Shown here piece by piece: positions 15,273-21,666 of a stretch of DNA of 21,666 bases. Source of the stretch: JBBDRX01 sp040905245. Its GTDB lineage: Bacteria; Bacteroidota; Rhodothermia; Balneolales; Balneolaceae. Under the pieces are notes generated by a model that searched no databases, was not told the origin of the DNA, and saw nothing but the letters and a program-made list of their open reading frames with translations. Every line of letters starts with the position of its first letter. Within the stretch, counting starts at the first letter, position 1. The translations under genes and the position numbers were made by a program. The stretch is taken from NCBI GenBank assembly GCA_040905245.1, contig JBBDRX010000095.1:1-21666 (forward strand), in the 5' to 3' direction.

Positions 15273-16268
15273 ATGGGTTTGAAACGAGCCAAGATTTCCT
15301 CAACAGGCCGCTTTGTGCCGGATCATGTTTTGACAAACAAGGATCTGGAGAAAATGGTCGAGACCAATGACGAATGGATCCGGACCCGCACGGGAATTCG
15401 CGAGAGACATATCCTGAAGGATCCGGCAAAGGCGACGGCATATATGGCTTCCAAAGCAGGACAGGAGGCGCTGGATCGTGCGGGTGTTTCGGCTGATGAG
15501 GTGGATGTCATTGTAGTAGCTACCATTACTCCTGATTATCTGTTTCCTGCAACTGCCTGCCTGGTTCAGGGAGAACTGGGGGCATCGAATGCATATGCAT
15601 TCGATCTGTCAGCAGCCTGTTCGGGATTTATCTACGCGCTTTCTACAGGATCGATGATGATCGAATCGGGACGGGCACGACGAGTATTAGTCATTGGTGC
15701 AGATAAAATGAGTTCGATTATCGATTACACGGACCGGACCACCTGTATACTGTTCGGGGATGCGGCCGGTGCTGTTCTCCTTGAACCGTCCGAAGATGAA
15801 GACGGGATTGTCGATTTTGTCCATCACTCCGAAGCAGATAATAACTGCCAGCTCTATCAGATGGCTGGCGGAAGCCGCCATCCGGCAAGTCAGGAGACTG
15901 TTGAGAAGGGACAGCACTACATCAAACAGGATGGGCGGGCGGTTTTCAAGCGGGCAACTGAGGGGATGGCGGATGTCTCCATCGAGATTATGGAGAAGAA
16001 CGGATTAAGCGGCAGTGACGTCTCCTGGTTGGTCCCACACCAGGCCAACCAGCGAATTATCTCTGCCACGGCTCGCCGTATGGGGCTATCGGAAGAGAAA
16101 GTGATGATAAATATTGATAAATACGGAAATACGACGGCAGCTACGATTCCACTCTGTCTCTACGACTGGAATGATCAGCTGAAGAAGGGAGACAAGCTGA
16201 TTCTTTCTGCTTTTGGTGGCGGATTCACCTGGGGCGCTGTTTACCTGACATGGAGTATTGAATCATGA
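15273..16268 (+). CDS. fabH: 3-oxoacyl-ACP synthase III
   Basis: KAS III starts fatty acid synthesis by condensing an acyl-CoA primer with malonyl-ACP. Its 331 residues have the full Cys-His-Asn triad: C116 in DLSAACSGFIYAL, H256 in LVPHQANQRII, and N286 in KYGNTTAATIPL. The N-terminal ETNDEWIRTRTGIRER (30-45) is also typical. Primer preference (acetyl or branched) cannot be told by eye. It follows plsX after 67 nt and overlaps fabD by 4 nt (ATGA). Confidence 0.97.
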   Translation: MGLKRAKISSTGRFVPDHVLTNKDLEKMVETNDEWIRTRTGIRERHILKDPAKATAYMASKAGQEALDRAGVSADEVDVIVVATITPDYLFPATACLVQGELGASNAYAFDLSAACSGFIYALSTGSMMIESGRARRVLVIGADKMSSIIDYTDRTTCILFGDAAGAVLLEPSEDEDGIVDFVHHSEADNNCQLYQMAGGSRHPASQETVEKGQHYIKQDGRAVFKRATEGMADVSIEIMEKNGLSGSDVSWLVPHQANQRIISATARRMGLSEEKVMINIDKYGNTTAATIPLCLYDWNDQLKKGDKLILSAFGGGFTWGAVYLTWSIES

Positions 16269-17152
16269 GTAACGCGTTTCTGTTTCCCGGCCAGGGGTCT
16301 CAATTTGTGGGCATGTGTAAATCTCATGCCGAAGGTTCCGGCCGGGTTAAAAAGAGGATGAAGCAGGCGGACGAACAACTGGGATATTCCTTGTCTGAAA
16401 TCATGTTTGAAGGGCCTTCGGAAAAGCTGATGCAGACTGAGTATACCCAGCCTGCGATCTTTCTCCACTCAGTAGCACTTTTTGAGACCCTCGATGTAAA
16501 GCCGGATCGTGTAGCCGGTCATAGTCTCGGCGAGTTCTCGGCTATTGTAGCGGCGGGAGCTCTCTCTTTTGAGGATGGTCTTCGACTGGTTTCTCTTCGG
16601 GGAAAACTGATGCAAGAGGCAGGAGAGAAAAACCCCGGTGCCATGGCTGCCATTATTGGAATGGACGACGAGGTGGTAGAGTTGATCTGCGAGGAGGCCA
16701 CGGCTCAATCTTTCAAGCCGGTTGTTCCTGCAAATTTTAACTGCCCGGGACAGGTTGTTATTTCCGGCAATCCCAAAGCGGTAGAAACCGTCATTGAGCT
16801 GGCAAAGGGCAGGGGTTGCAGACTTGCAAAACTTCTACCGGTCAGCGGTGCGTTTCACTCACCCCTTATGGAACCGGCCTACGAGGGCCTGAAGTCGGAA
16901 CTCAATCGTGTTGAGTTACAACCACCCGTTTGTCCGGTGTATAGTAACTATACGGCAGAGGCAACAGCTCGTGTGGACGTAATTCGGGAAAATCTGCTCA
17001 AACAACTGGTCAATCCTGTTCGCTGGACACAGACGCTTCGCCAGATGCACGAAGACGGGGCTGTAGAATTTATCGAGATAGGACCTGGCAAGGTATTGCA
17101 GGGGCTTGTGAAGAGGACGCTAAGCGATGTTGAAATATCAGGTAAACAGTAA
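16265..17152 (+). CDS. fabD: Malonyl-CoA:ACP transacylase
   Basis: This enzyme moves the malonyl group from CoA to ACP, making the extender substrate for FabH and FabF. Its 295 residues start MSNAFLFPGQGSQFVGM, with oxyanion-hole Q10. The nucleophile is S87 in VAGHSLGEFSA, and the substrate-carboxylate arginine is R112 in SLRGKLM. The catalytic histidine is H198 in SGAFHSPLM. PGAMAAIIGM (124-133) is typical. It is translationally coupled to fabH through a 4-nt overlap. Confidence 0.96.
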   Translation: MSNAFLFPGQGSQFVGMCKSHAEGSGRVKKRMKQADEQLGYSLSEIMFEGPSEKLMQTEYTQPAIFLHSVALFETLDVKPDRVAGHSLGEFSAIVAAGALSFEDGLRLVSLRGKLMQEAGEKNPGAMAAIIGMDDEVVELICEEATAQSFKPVVPANFNCPGQVVISGNPKAVETVIELAKGRGCRLAKLLPVSGAFHSPLMEPAYEGLKSELNRVELQPPVCPVYSNYTAEATARVDVIRENLLKQLVNPVRWTQTLRQMHEDGAVEFIEIGPGKVLQGLVKRTLSDVEISGKQ

Positions 17153-17172
17153 TGTCTCCGGTGCAGGAGACA
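17153..17172 (+). other. Perfect hairpin immediately after the fabD stop
   Basis: TGTCTCC (17153-17159) pairs with GGAGACA (17166-17172) around the loop GGTGCA. The stem starts at the first base after the fabD TAA and ends 16 nt before the fabG ATG. There is no T-run. Folding would leave the fabG ribosome-binding site just downstream free. Confidence 0.5.
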
Positions 17173-17179
17173 AGAATTT

Positions 17180-17185
17180 GGAGGG
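17180..17185 (+). promoter_or_regulatory. Strong Shine-Dalgarno sequence before fabG
   Basis: GGAGGG ends 3 nt before the fabG ATG at 17189. Most genes in this window have no recognisable Shine-Dalgarno sequence, so this is an exception and supports the chosen fabG start, though the spacing is short. Confidence 0.5.
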
Positions 17186-17188
17186 ACT

Positions 17189-17935
17189 ATGAAGAGTTTA
17201 ACTGACAAACGATGTCTGGTTACAGGTGGAAGCCGTGGAATCGGCAAATGCATCGCAGTGGAGATGGCTCGTGCCGGAGCCGATGTCGCAATTACCTACT
17301 CATCCTCGGCAACGGCAGCTGATGAGGTGGTCGAAGAGATTATTTCACACGGAGTTCGTGGTATGGCGCTACAGGCCGATGCCGCTGATTTCCGAAAAGC
17401 GGAAGAGTCTGTTTCTGCAGTTTTAGAGCAGTGGGGAGGGATTGACGTACTTGTGAATAATGCTGGAATCACGCGAGATAATCTGATCCTCAGAATGACT
17501 GAAGAGCATTGGGATCAGGTGATTGAGACCAACCTGAAAAGTATATTTAACTATGCAAAAGCGGTCGTGAAACCGATGATGAGAAATCGGAGCGGAGCGG
17601 TAATAACAATCGGATCTGTGGTCGGACTGTCAGGGAATGCGGGCCAATGCAACTATTCTGCGTCCAAGGCGGGAGTTATCGGCTTCACCAAATCATTCGC
17701 AAAAGAGTTGGCGAGCAGGAATATTCGCGCGAATGTGGTCGCTCCCGGTTATATTACAACAGATATGACGGAAAGCCTGGATGAGAATGTTCTGAAAATG
17801 ATAGAGGAAGAGACACCACTGGGCCGGGCCGGTGATCCGGAGGATGTTGCTGCCGCTGTTCTCTTTTTGGCGTCTGATGCTGCTTCTTACATTACGGGAG
17901 AAGTCCTTCGTGTGGACGGTGGAATGGCGATGTAA
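17189..17935 (+). CDS. fabG: 3-oxoacyl-ACP reductase
   Basis: This is a short-chain dehydrogenase that reduces 3-oxoacyl-ACP to 3-hydroxyacyl-ACP with NADPH, the first reduction in each elongation round. Its 248 residues show the Rossmann motif VTGGSRGIG (11-19), VNNAGITRDNL (89-99), structural N115 in ETNLKS, and the catalytic S143, Y156, K160 (YSASKAG). The C-terminus has YITGEVLRVDGGMAM, the usual FabG ending. Position between fabD and acpP makes FabG more likely than another SDR. It follows the fabD hairpin, with its own strong ribosome-binding site. Confidence 0.96.
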   Translation: MKSLTDKRCLVTGGSRGIGKCIAVEMARAGADVAITYSSSATAADEVVEEIISHGVRGMALQADAADFRKAEESVSAVLEQWGGIDVLVNNAGITRDNLILRMTEEHWDQVIETNLKSIFNYAKAVVKPMMRNRSGAVITIGSVVGLSGNAGQCNYSASKAGVIGFTKSFAKELASRNIRANVVAPGYITTDMTESLDENVLKMIEEETPLGRAGDPEDVAAAVLFLASDAASYITGEVLRVDGGMAM

Positions 17936-17967
17936 ATTGACAAATCCATGAAGCCCGACACTTTTCG

Positions 17968-17996
17968 TGTATTTTACAGGTAGATCTTGTATTTTA
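17968..17996 (+). repeat. Direct repeat TGTATTTTA x2 upstream of acpP
   Basis: TGTATTTTA occurs at 17968-17976 and again at 17988-17996, a period of 20 bp (about two helical turns) in the 118-nt fabG-acpP gap. It may be a protein-binding site or two -10-like elements for an extra acpP promoter. I see no convincing -35 for either. Confidence 0.3.
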
Positions 17997-18053
17997 TCTG
18001 AATGTTTTTGAACCATCAATAACCTTCAATACTTCATAAAACCAACGTATACA

Positions 18054-18293
18054 ATGTCACAGGATGTAGAATCAAAAGTCAAAGCGATTATTGTCGATAA
18101 ACTTGGAGTTGACGAGTCTGAAGTCAAGACGGAAGCTAACTTCACGAACGATCTGGGTGCGGACTCTCTCGACACCGTTGAGCTGATCATGGAGTTTGAA
18201 AAAGAATTCGACATCAGCATTCCGGACGAAGATGCCGAAAATATTGCGACTGTAGGAAGCGCAATTGATTATCTGAAAGACAAAGTCTCCTGA
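18054..18293 (+). CDS. acpP: Acyl carrier protein
   Basis: This is the small acidic carrier that holds growing acyl chains on a 4'-phosphopantetheine arm. Its 79 residues have the attachment serine S38 in LGADSLDTVELIMEFE and a normal four-helix length. The gene stands 118 nt after fabG and 27 nt before fabF. The larger gap, with an AT-rich leader and a direct repeat, suggests extra promoter or mRNA-level control, as would suit a protein needed in high amounts. Confidence 0.98.
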   Translation: MSQDVESKVKAIIVDKLGVDESEVKTEANFTNDLGADSLDTVELIMEFEKEFDISIPDEDAENIATVGSAIDYLKDKVS

Positions 18294-18320
18294 CAGAGAT
18301 CTGAATTACGCAATTGAGTT

Positions 18321-19565
18321 ATGGCTGAGAGAAGAGTTGTTGTTACGGGAATCGGAGCATTTACACCGGTAGGCAAAAGTGCACCGGAATTTTGGAATGG
18401 GCTGATTTCCGGAAATAGTGGTGTTCGGCCCGTTACTCACTTCGATACATCAGCATTTTCCACCAAGTTCGCGGGTCAGATCGAGGAGTATGACGAGAGT
18501 CGTTACTTCGATCGAAAAGAAGCTCGGCGGCTGGATAAAGTCTCACAGTATGCACTCGTTGCTGCTGACGAGACTATCGAGGATAGCAGTATAGATCTGG
18601 AGAAGGTAGACAAGGATCGTATTGGTGTTCTGGTGGGAACAGGTATCGGAGGGATGAAGACGTTCTTCGATCAGGCCATCTCATATGATAAACATGGGCC
18701 AAGAGGTGTTTCTCCCTTTTTTATCCCCATGCTTATTCCTGATATGCCTGCCGGCCATATCTCCATCAAATATGGCTTCAGAGGAGTCAACTTCTGCGCG
18801 GTTTCTGCCTGTGCAACGGGCTCTCACAATATCGGCCTGGCCTACGATTCCATTCGTTACGGCCAGTCGGATATGGTTCTTTGTGGAGGAACGGAGTCTC
18901 CGGTCTGGCAAATAGGAATTGCCGGTTTCGGTTCGATGAAGGCTCTTTCTACCCGAAATGAATCACCAGAGACGGCCTCTCGACCATTCGATAAAACCCG
19001 TGACGGTTTCGTTCTGGGTGAAGGTGCAGCCATGATGTTTCTTGAATCACTGGACTCGGCCCTTGACCGGGGTGCCCGGATTTATGGCGAAATCGTAGGG
19101 TACGGTTTCTCTGCGGATGCGTATCACATTACTGCACCGGATCCGGAAGGAAACGGGGTCATTCTTGCGATGAAAAACTCCCTGAAAATGGCAGGTATCA
19201 AACCGCAGGATGTGGACCATATCAATATGCATGGAACTTCCACTCCTCTCGGGGATATTGCTGAAACCAACTCCATCAAGAAGGTGTTTGGTGACCACGC
19301 ATACAAGATAAACCTGAATTCGACTAAATCGATGACCGGGCATATGCTGGGGGCTGCAGGATCGGCCGAATCGGTTGCTGCTCTTCTGTCGATCTATCAC
19401 AATATGGTGCCTCCAACAATCAACTACAAGACGCCCGACCCGGAGTGTGATCTCAATTACACGACCAATGAGGCCGAGGTGCGGGAGATTCGATACGCAA
19501 TTAATAACGCGTTCGGATTCGGAGGGCACAACACATCTCTTGTCTTCAAAAAATTTGAAGAGTAA
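18321..19565 (+). CDS. fabF: 3-oxoacyl-ACP synthase II
   Basis: KAS II elongates acyl-ACP with malonyl-ACP. Its 414 residues carry the Cys-His-His triad: C164 in SACATGSHNIG, H304 in NMHGTSTPLGD and H341 in GHMLGAAG, with the conserved K336. The N-terminal VVVTGIGAFTPVG and the C-terminal NAFGFGGHN are standard. FabF rather than FabB is inferred from placement next to acpP and the motif details. rnc starts 3 nt after its stop. Confidence 0.96.
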   Translation: MAERRVVVTGIGAFTPVGKSAPEFWNGLISGNSGVRPVTHFDTSAFSTKFAGQIEEYDESRYFDRKEARRLDKVSQYALVAADETIEDSSIDLEKVDKDRIGVLVGTGIGGMKTFFDQAISYDKHGPRGVSPFFIPMLIPDMPAGHISIKYGFRGVNFCAVSACATGSHNIGLAYDSIRYGQSDMVLCGGTESPVWQIGIAGFGSMKALSTRNESPETASRPFDKTRDGFVLGEGAAMMFLESLDSALDRGARIYGEIVGYGFSADAYHITAPDPEGNGVILAMKNSLKMAGIKPQDVDHINMHGTSTPLGDIAETNSIKKVFGDHAYKINLNSTKSMTGHMLGAAGSAESVAALLSIYHNMVPPTINYKTPDPECDLNYTTNEAEVREIRYAINNAFGFGGHNTSLVFKKFEE

Positions 19566-19568
19566 TCC

Positions 19569-20348
19569 ATGCTTCGGTGGGTGGAACGGCTTTTCGGTGA
19601 GGCCATCCGGGAAGAGAACACTCCCTTCGCTGCACACGATAGTCAGCGATGGGAGAAACTTGCCGAAATTCTGGATTTTGTCCCGGAAGACCGTACACAT
19701 TATGAACGTGCCCTGAGACATCGATCGATTATTGATGATGACCTCTACGATAAACATGAGACCTATGAACGTCTTGAGTTTCTCGGGGATGCGGTTCTGG
19801 ATCTGATTGTTACAGAAATTATCTTTGATACATTTCCACTCAGGGACGAGGGATTTCTGACACAACTTCGGGCAAAACTCGTCAAAGGTGACACGCTTGC
19901 AGAACTTGCGAAAAAGCTTGAGCTCTATACCATTCTGGAGGTTGGAGAGCGGGCTCATGGTCAGGGAATTGAGCTCTCTAAAAGTGTAATGGCCGATCTC
20001 TTTGAGTCCCTTACTGCAGCGATCTATTTGACGGAGGGATACGGCCAGGCATACAGGTTCATCGATCGTGTTATTAATGAACATCTCGATTTGAACCGCA
20101 TTTCGACACGGGTAGATAACTACAAGAGCGAACTGCTGGAGTATACACAGTCAGAAAAGCTACCTCTGCCTTCCTATCGTGTACGCTCGGAAACCGGGCC
20201 CGGGCATGACAAGACCTTTGAAGTTTCCGTACGGATTGGTGAGAGAGAGTATGGAACGGGTGCAGGCAAGAGCAAGAAAGAGGCCGAACAGCTTGCGGCA
20301 AAAGCAGCCTGGGAACAGATTGTCAGGGATTCTGAAAAAGAGAACTGA
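19569..20348 (+). CDS. rnc: Ribonuclease III
   Basis: This double-strand-specific endonuclease matures rRNA and processes structured mRNAs. Its 259 residues include about 25 extra N-terminal residues, the catalytic signature ERLEFLGDAVLDL (67-79; E67, E70, D74), the second acidic pair D143 and E146 in MADLFESL, and a C-terminal dsRNA-binding domain (about 184-255) with GTGAGKSKKEAEQLAAKAA. The start ATG is 3 nt after the fabF stop. The acpP-fabF-rnc order is common in bacteria. Its 3' end can fold into alternative hairpins, described separately. Confidence 0.97.
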   Translation: MLRWVERLFGEAIREENTPFAAHDSQRWEKLAEILDFVPEDRTHYERALRHRSIIDDDLYDKHETYERLEFLGDAVLDLIVTEIIFDTFPLRDEGFLTQLRAKLVKGDTLAELAKKLELYTILEVGERAHGQGIELSKSVMADLFESLTAAIYLTEGYGQAYRFIDRVINEHLDLNRISTRVDNYKSELLEYTQSEKLPLPSYRVRSETGPGHDKTFEVSVRIGEREYGTGAGKSKKEAEQLAAKAAWEQIVRDSEKEN

Positions 20349-20360
20349 TTGGGCGTTTTC

Positions 20361-20393
20361 CTCTTTTTTTCAGAAAGAGTGTTGGTTTTTTTT
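20361..20393 (+). terminator. Possible intrinsic terminator after rnc
   Basis: CTCTTT (20361-20366) can pair with AAAGAG (20374-20379) across a 7-nt loop, followed by a run of eight T (20386-20393). The stem is weak and AT-rich. The same CTCTTTTTTTCAGA segment can instead pair with TCTGAAAAAGAG at 20331-20342 spanning the end of rnc. Confidence 0.4.
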
Positions 20394-20419
20394 GCCAGAT
20401 GTGCGATTCTCTTTACCTG
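20392..20419 (+). promoter_or_regulatory. Possible mgtE promoter
   Basis: TTGCCA (20392-20397), 16 nt, TACCTG (20414-20419). The match is modest. It would give a leader of about 50 nt before the mgtE ATG, too short for an M-box magnesium riboswitch. Confidence 0.25.
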
Positions 20420-20477
20420 TTCCATGATACAGTCGGGCCTCTGTGAAAAGATGAATTTTTGACAACCGGTGACGACC

Positions 20478-21666
20478 ATGTTACAACTACTACGACCGGA
20501 AATAGATGAGCTGATCGACTCCAGAGACTGGGTGGGATTAAAAGACGCACTGCAGGATGTTCCGGCTGTTGATATCGCGGAACTCTTTGAGGAGATCGAT
20601 CCCGAGTTTGCTGTTGTCATCTTTCGTCTTCTGAAAAAACAGAAGGCGGCAGAAGTCTTCTCTCACCTGAGTAATCGAAAGGAGGTGGAGTTTCTGGACC
20701 TCCTGACGAATAGGCAGCTTCAGGAGGTGATGTCCAACATGGAACCGGATGATCGGGTGACCATTTTTGAAGAGTTGCCCGGTCACCTCACCCAGCGTGT
20801 CATGACGTCCCTGAATGCGGAAGAGCTTCAGGAGGTCAAACTGATGCTCGGGTATCCGGTGGAGAGTGTGGGCAGGCAGATGACCTCCCGTTATGTGAAG
20901 GTCCGCTCGGACTGGAGTGTAGAAAAGGCGATGAGGCATATTCGGGAGTATGGATACAGTGCAGAGACGGTCAATGTGATCTATGTTGTGGATGAACAGG
21001 AGCGATTGATCGACGATCTGAAGCTTACACAGCTGATCCTGGCAGATCCGGATCAACGAATCGATGATATCACTGACGACTCATTCATTGCGTTGAATGC
21101 ATTTGACGATCAGGAAATCGCCGTCGGAATGTTCAGCAAATACGATCGCGTGGCCTTGCCGGTTGTAGACTCGGACGGGATTTTGATCGGAATCGTCACC
21201 GTAGATGATATCATTGATATTGCCCGCGAAGAGGCTACAGAGGACTTCCATAAAGGTGCCGCGATTGCTCCGCTGAAAAAGACATACAGGGAAACATCTG
21301 TTCTGTCGTTATTCGGGAAGCGGATCGCCTGGCTGCTGATTCTTGTTTTTGTGAATCTTCTCTCATCGGGTGTGATAAACTATTATGAGGAGGTTCTCGC
21401 ATCGACAATTGCCCTGGCCTTCTTTATCCCGCTTCTGATTGACAGTGGTGGAAATACCGGGGCCCAGTCCGCAACGATTATGGTGCGTGCCATTGCCGTT
21501 GGTGACGTAAAACTTTCACAGTGGCTTCGTGTTTCGGCGAAAGAGATATTCGTGGGGCTTTTACTTGGATTGATGATGGGGCTTTCAAGCTATTTCCTGG
21601 GGCTGTTTCGGGGAGGCTGGGAAGTGGGCATGATCGTCGGGTTGTCGATGGTTGCCATCGTTCTGG
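20478..21666 (+). CDS. mgtE: Magnesium transporter MgtE (5' part; cut by window edge)
   Basis: This is an inner-membrane Mg2+ channel gated by a cytosolic Mg2+-sensing domain. The 396 residues in the window show the helical N domain (about 1-128), rich in acidic residues, then two CBS repeats (about 133-252) including VALPVVDSDGILIGIVTVDD, a connecting helix (254-278), and the first membrane segments (about 282-300, 308-322, 356-377, 384 onward). The signature PLLIDSGGNTGAQSATIMVR is at 318-337. The pore-lining aspartate of TM5 lies beyond the edge. The start ATG is 130 nt after rnc and no Shine-Dalgarno sequence is obvious. It is probably a separate unit from rnc. Confidence 0.95.
   Translation, partial: MLQLLRPEIDELIDSRDWVGLKDALQDVPAVDIAELFEEIDPEFAVVIFRLLKKQKAAEVFSHLSNRKEVEFLDLLTNRQLQEVMSNMEPDDRVTIFEELPGHLTQRVMTSLNAEELQEVKLMLGYPVESVGRQMTSRYVKVRSDWSVEKAMRHIREYGYSAETVNVIYVVDEQERLIDDLKLTQLILADPDQRIDDITDDSFIALNAFDDQEIAVGMFSKYDRVALPVVDSDGILIGIVTVDDIIDIAREEATEDFHKGAAIAPLKKTYRETSVLSLFGKRIAWLLILVFVNLLSSGVINYYEEVLASTIALAFFIPLLIDSGGNTGAQSATIMVRAIAVGDVKLSQWLRVSAKEIFVGLLLGLMMGLSSYFLGLFRGGWEVGMIVGLSMVAIVL

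Noticed and set aside
19047..20084. 345-residue open frame antisense to fabF and rnc
   Set aside because: Spans two well-supported genes on the other strand and has no recognisable motif; a consequence of codon bias in the real genes.
20394..20477. M-box magnesium riboswitch before mgtE
   Set aside because: Only about 84 nt are available between the T-run and the start codon, and no M-box-like helices are apparent.
1..21666. Defence island, prophage, insertion sequence, CRISPR or other novel multi-gene system
   Set aside because: Every gene is a recognisable core function in a typical neighbourhood; there are no terminal inverted repeats, integrase or transposase motifs, or repeat-spacer arrays visible.

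Overview
The window reads as a chromosomal housekeeping segment from a Gram-negative bacterium of the Bacteroidota/Balneolota/Rhodothermota (FCB) assemblage. This placement is inferred, not proven. The clues are a 14-subunit-type complex I with separate NuoC and NuoD, genes that mostly lack Shine-Dalgarno sequences, promoter-like sites resembling the FCB pattern (TTG about 20 nt upstream of TAnnTT), a rpmF-plsX-fab order, and many acidic proteins. Base composition is close to half G+C by eye. Coding density is very high. The longest stretch without a gene is about 210 nt (5926-6135), and I see no mobile element, tRNA, rRNA, CRISPR array or phage gene.

Left half (1-10309), all on the minus strand. 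At the right end of this block is an envelope operon in transcription order: long-chain polyprenyl diphosphate synthase, an LpxH-like metallophosphoesterase, and a class A penicillin-binding protein. After a 210-nt gap that holds a good promoter come nuoA-B-C-D-E-F-G, the membrane subunit A, the hydrophilic Q-module subunits B-C-D and the NADH-oxidising N-module subunits E-F-G. NuoG runs off the left edge.

Right half (10462-21666), all on the plus strand. First come pfkA, pgi and a deoxynucleoside kinase, closely packed (pgi and the kinase overlap by ATGA). A second promoter then starts a ribosome/fatty-acid unit: DUF177 (YceD) gene, rpmF, plsX, fabH, fabD, fabG, acpP, fabF, rnc. PlsX supplies acyl-phosphate for phospholipid synthesis. 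FabH, FabD, FabG and FabF with AcpP form most of the type II fatty acid synthase (no dehydratase or enoyl reductase is in the window). rnc ends the unit, followed by a possible terminator and a truncated mgtE magnesium transporter.

The two halves diverge from a 152-nt region (10310-10461) carrying promoter-like elements for both directions and a small inverted/direct repeat that could be an operator. I did not find a previously undescribed multi-gene system. The more interesting details are loss of the N7 iron-sulfur ligands in NuoG, a GTG start only a few bases after a predicted transcription start, hairpins placed right at stop codons inside the fab operon, and alternative pairings at the rnc 3' end.
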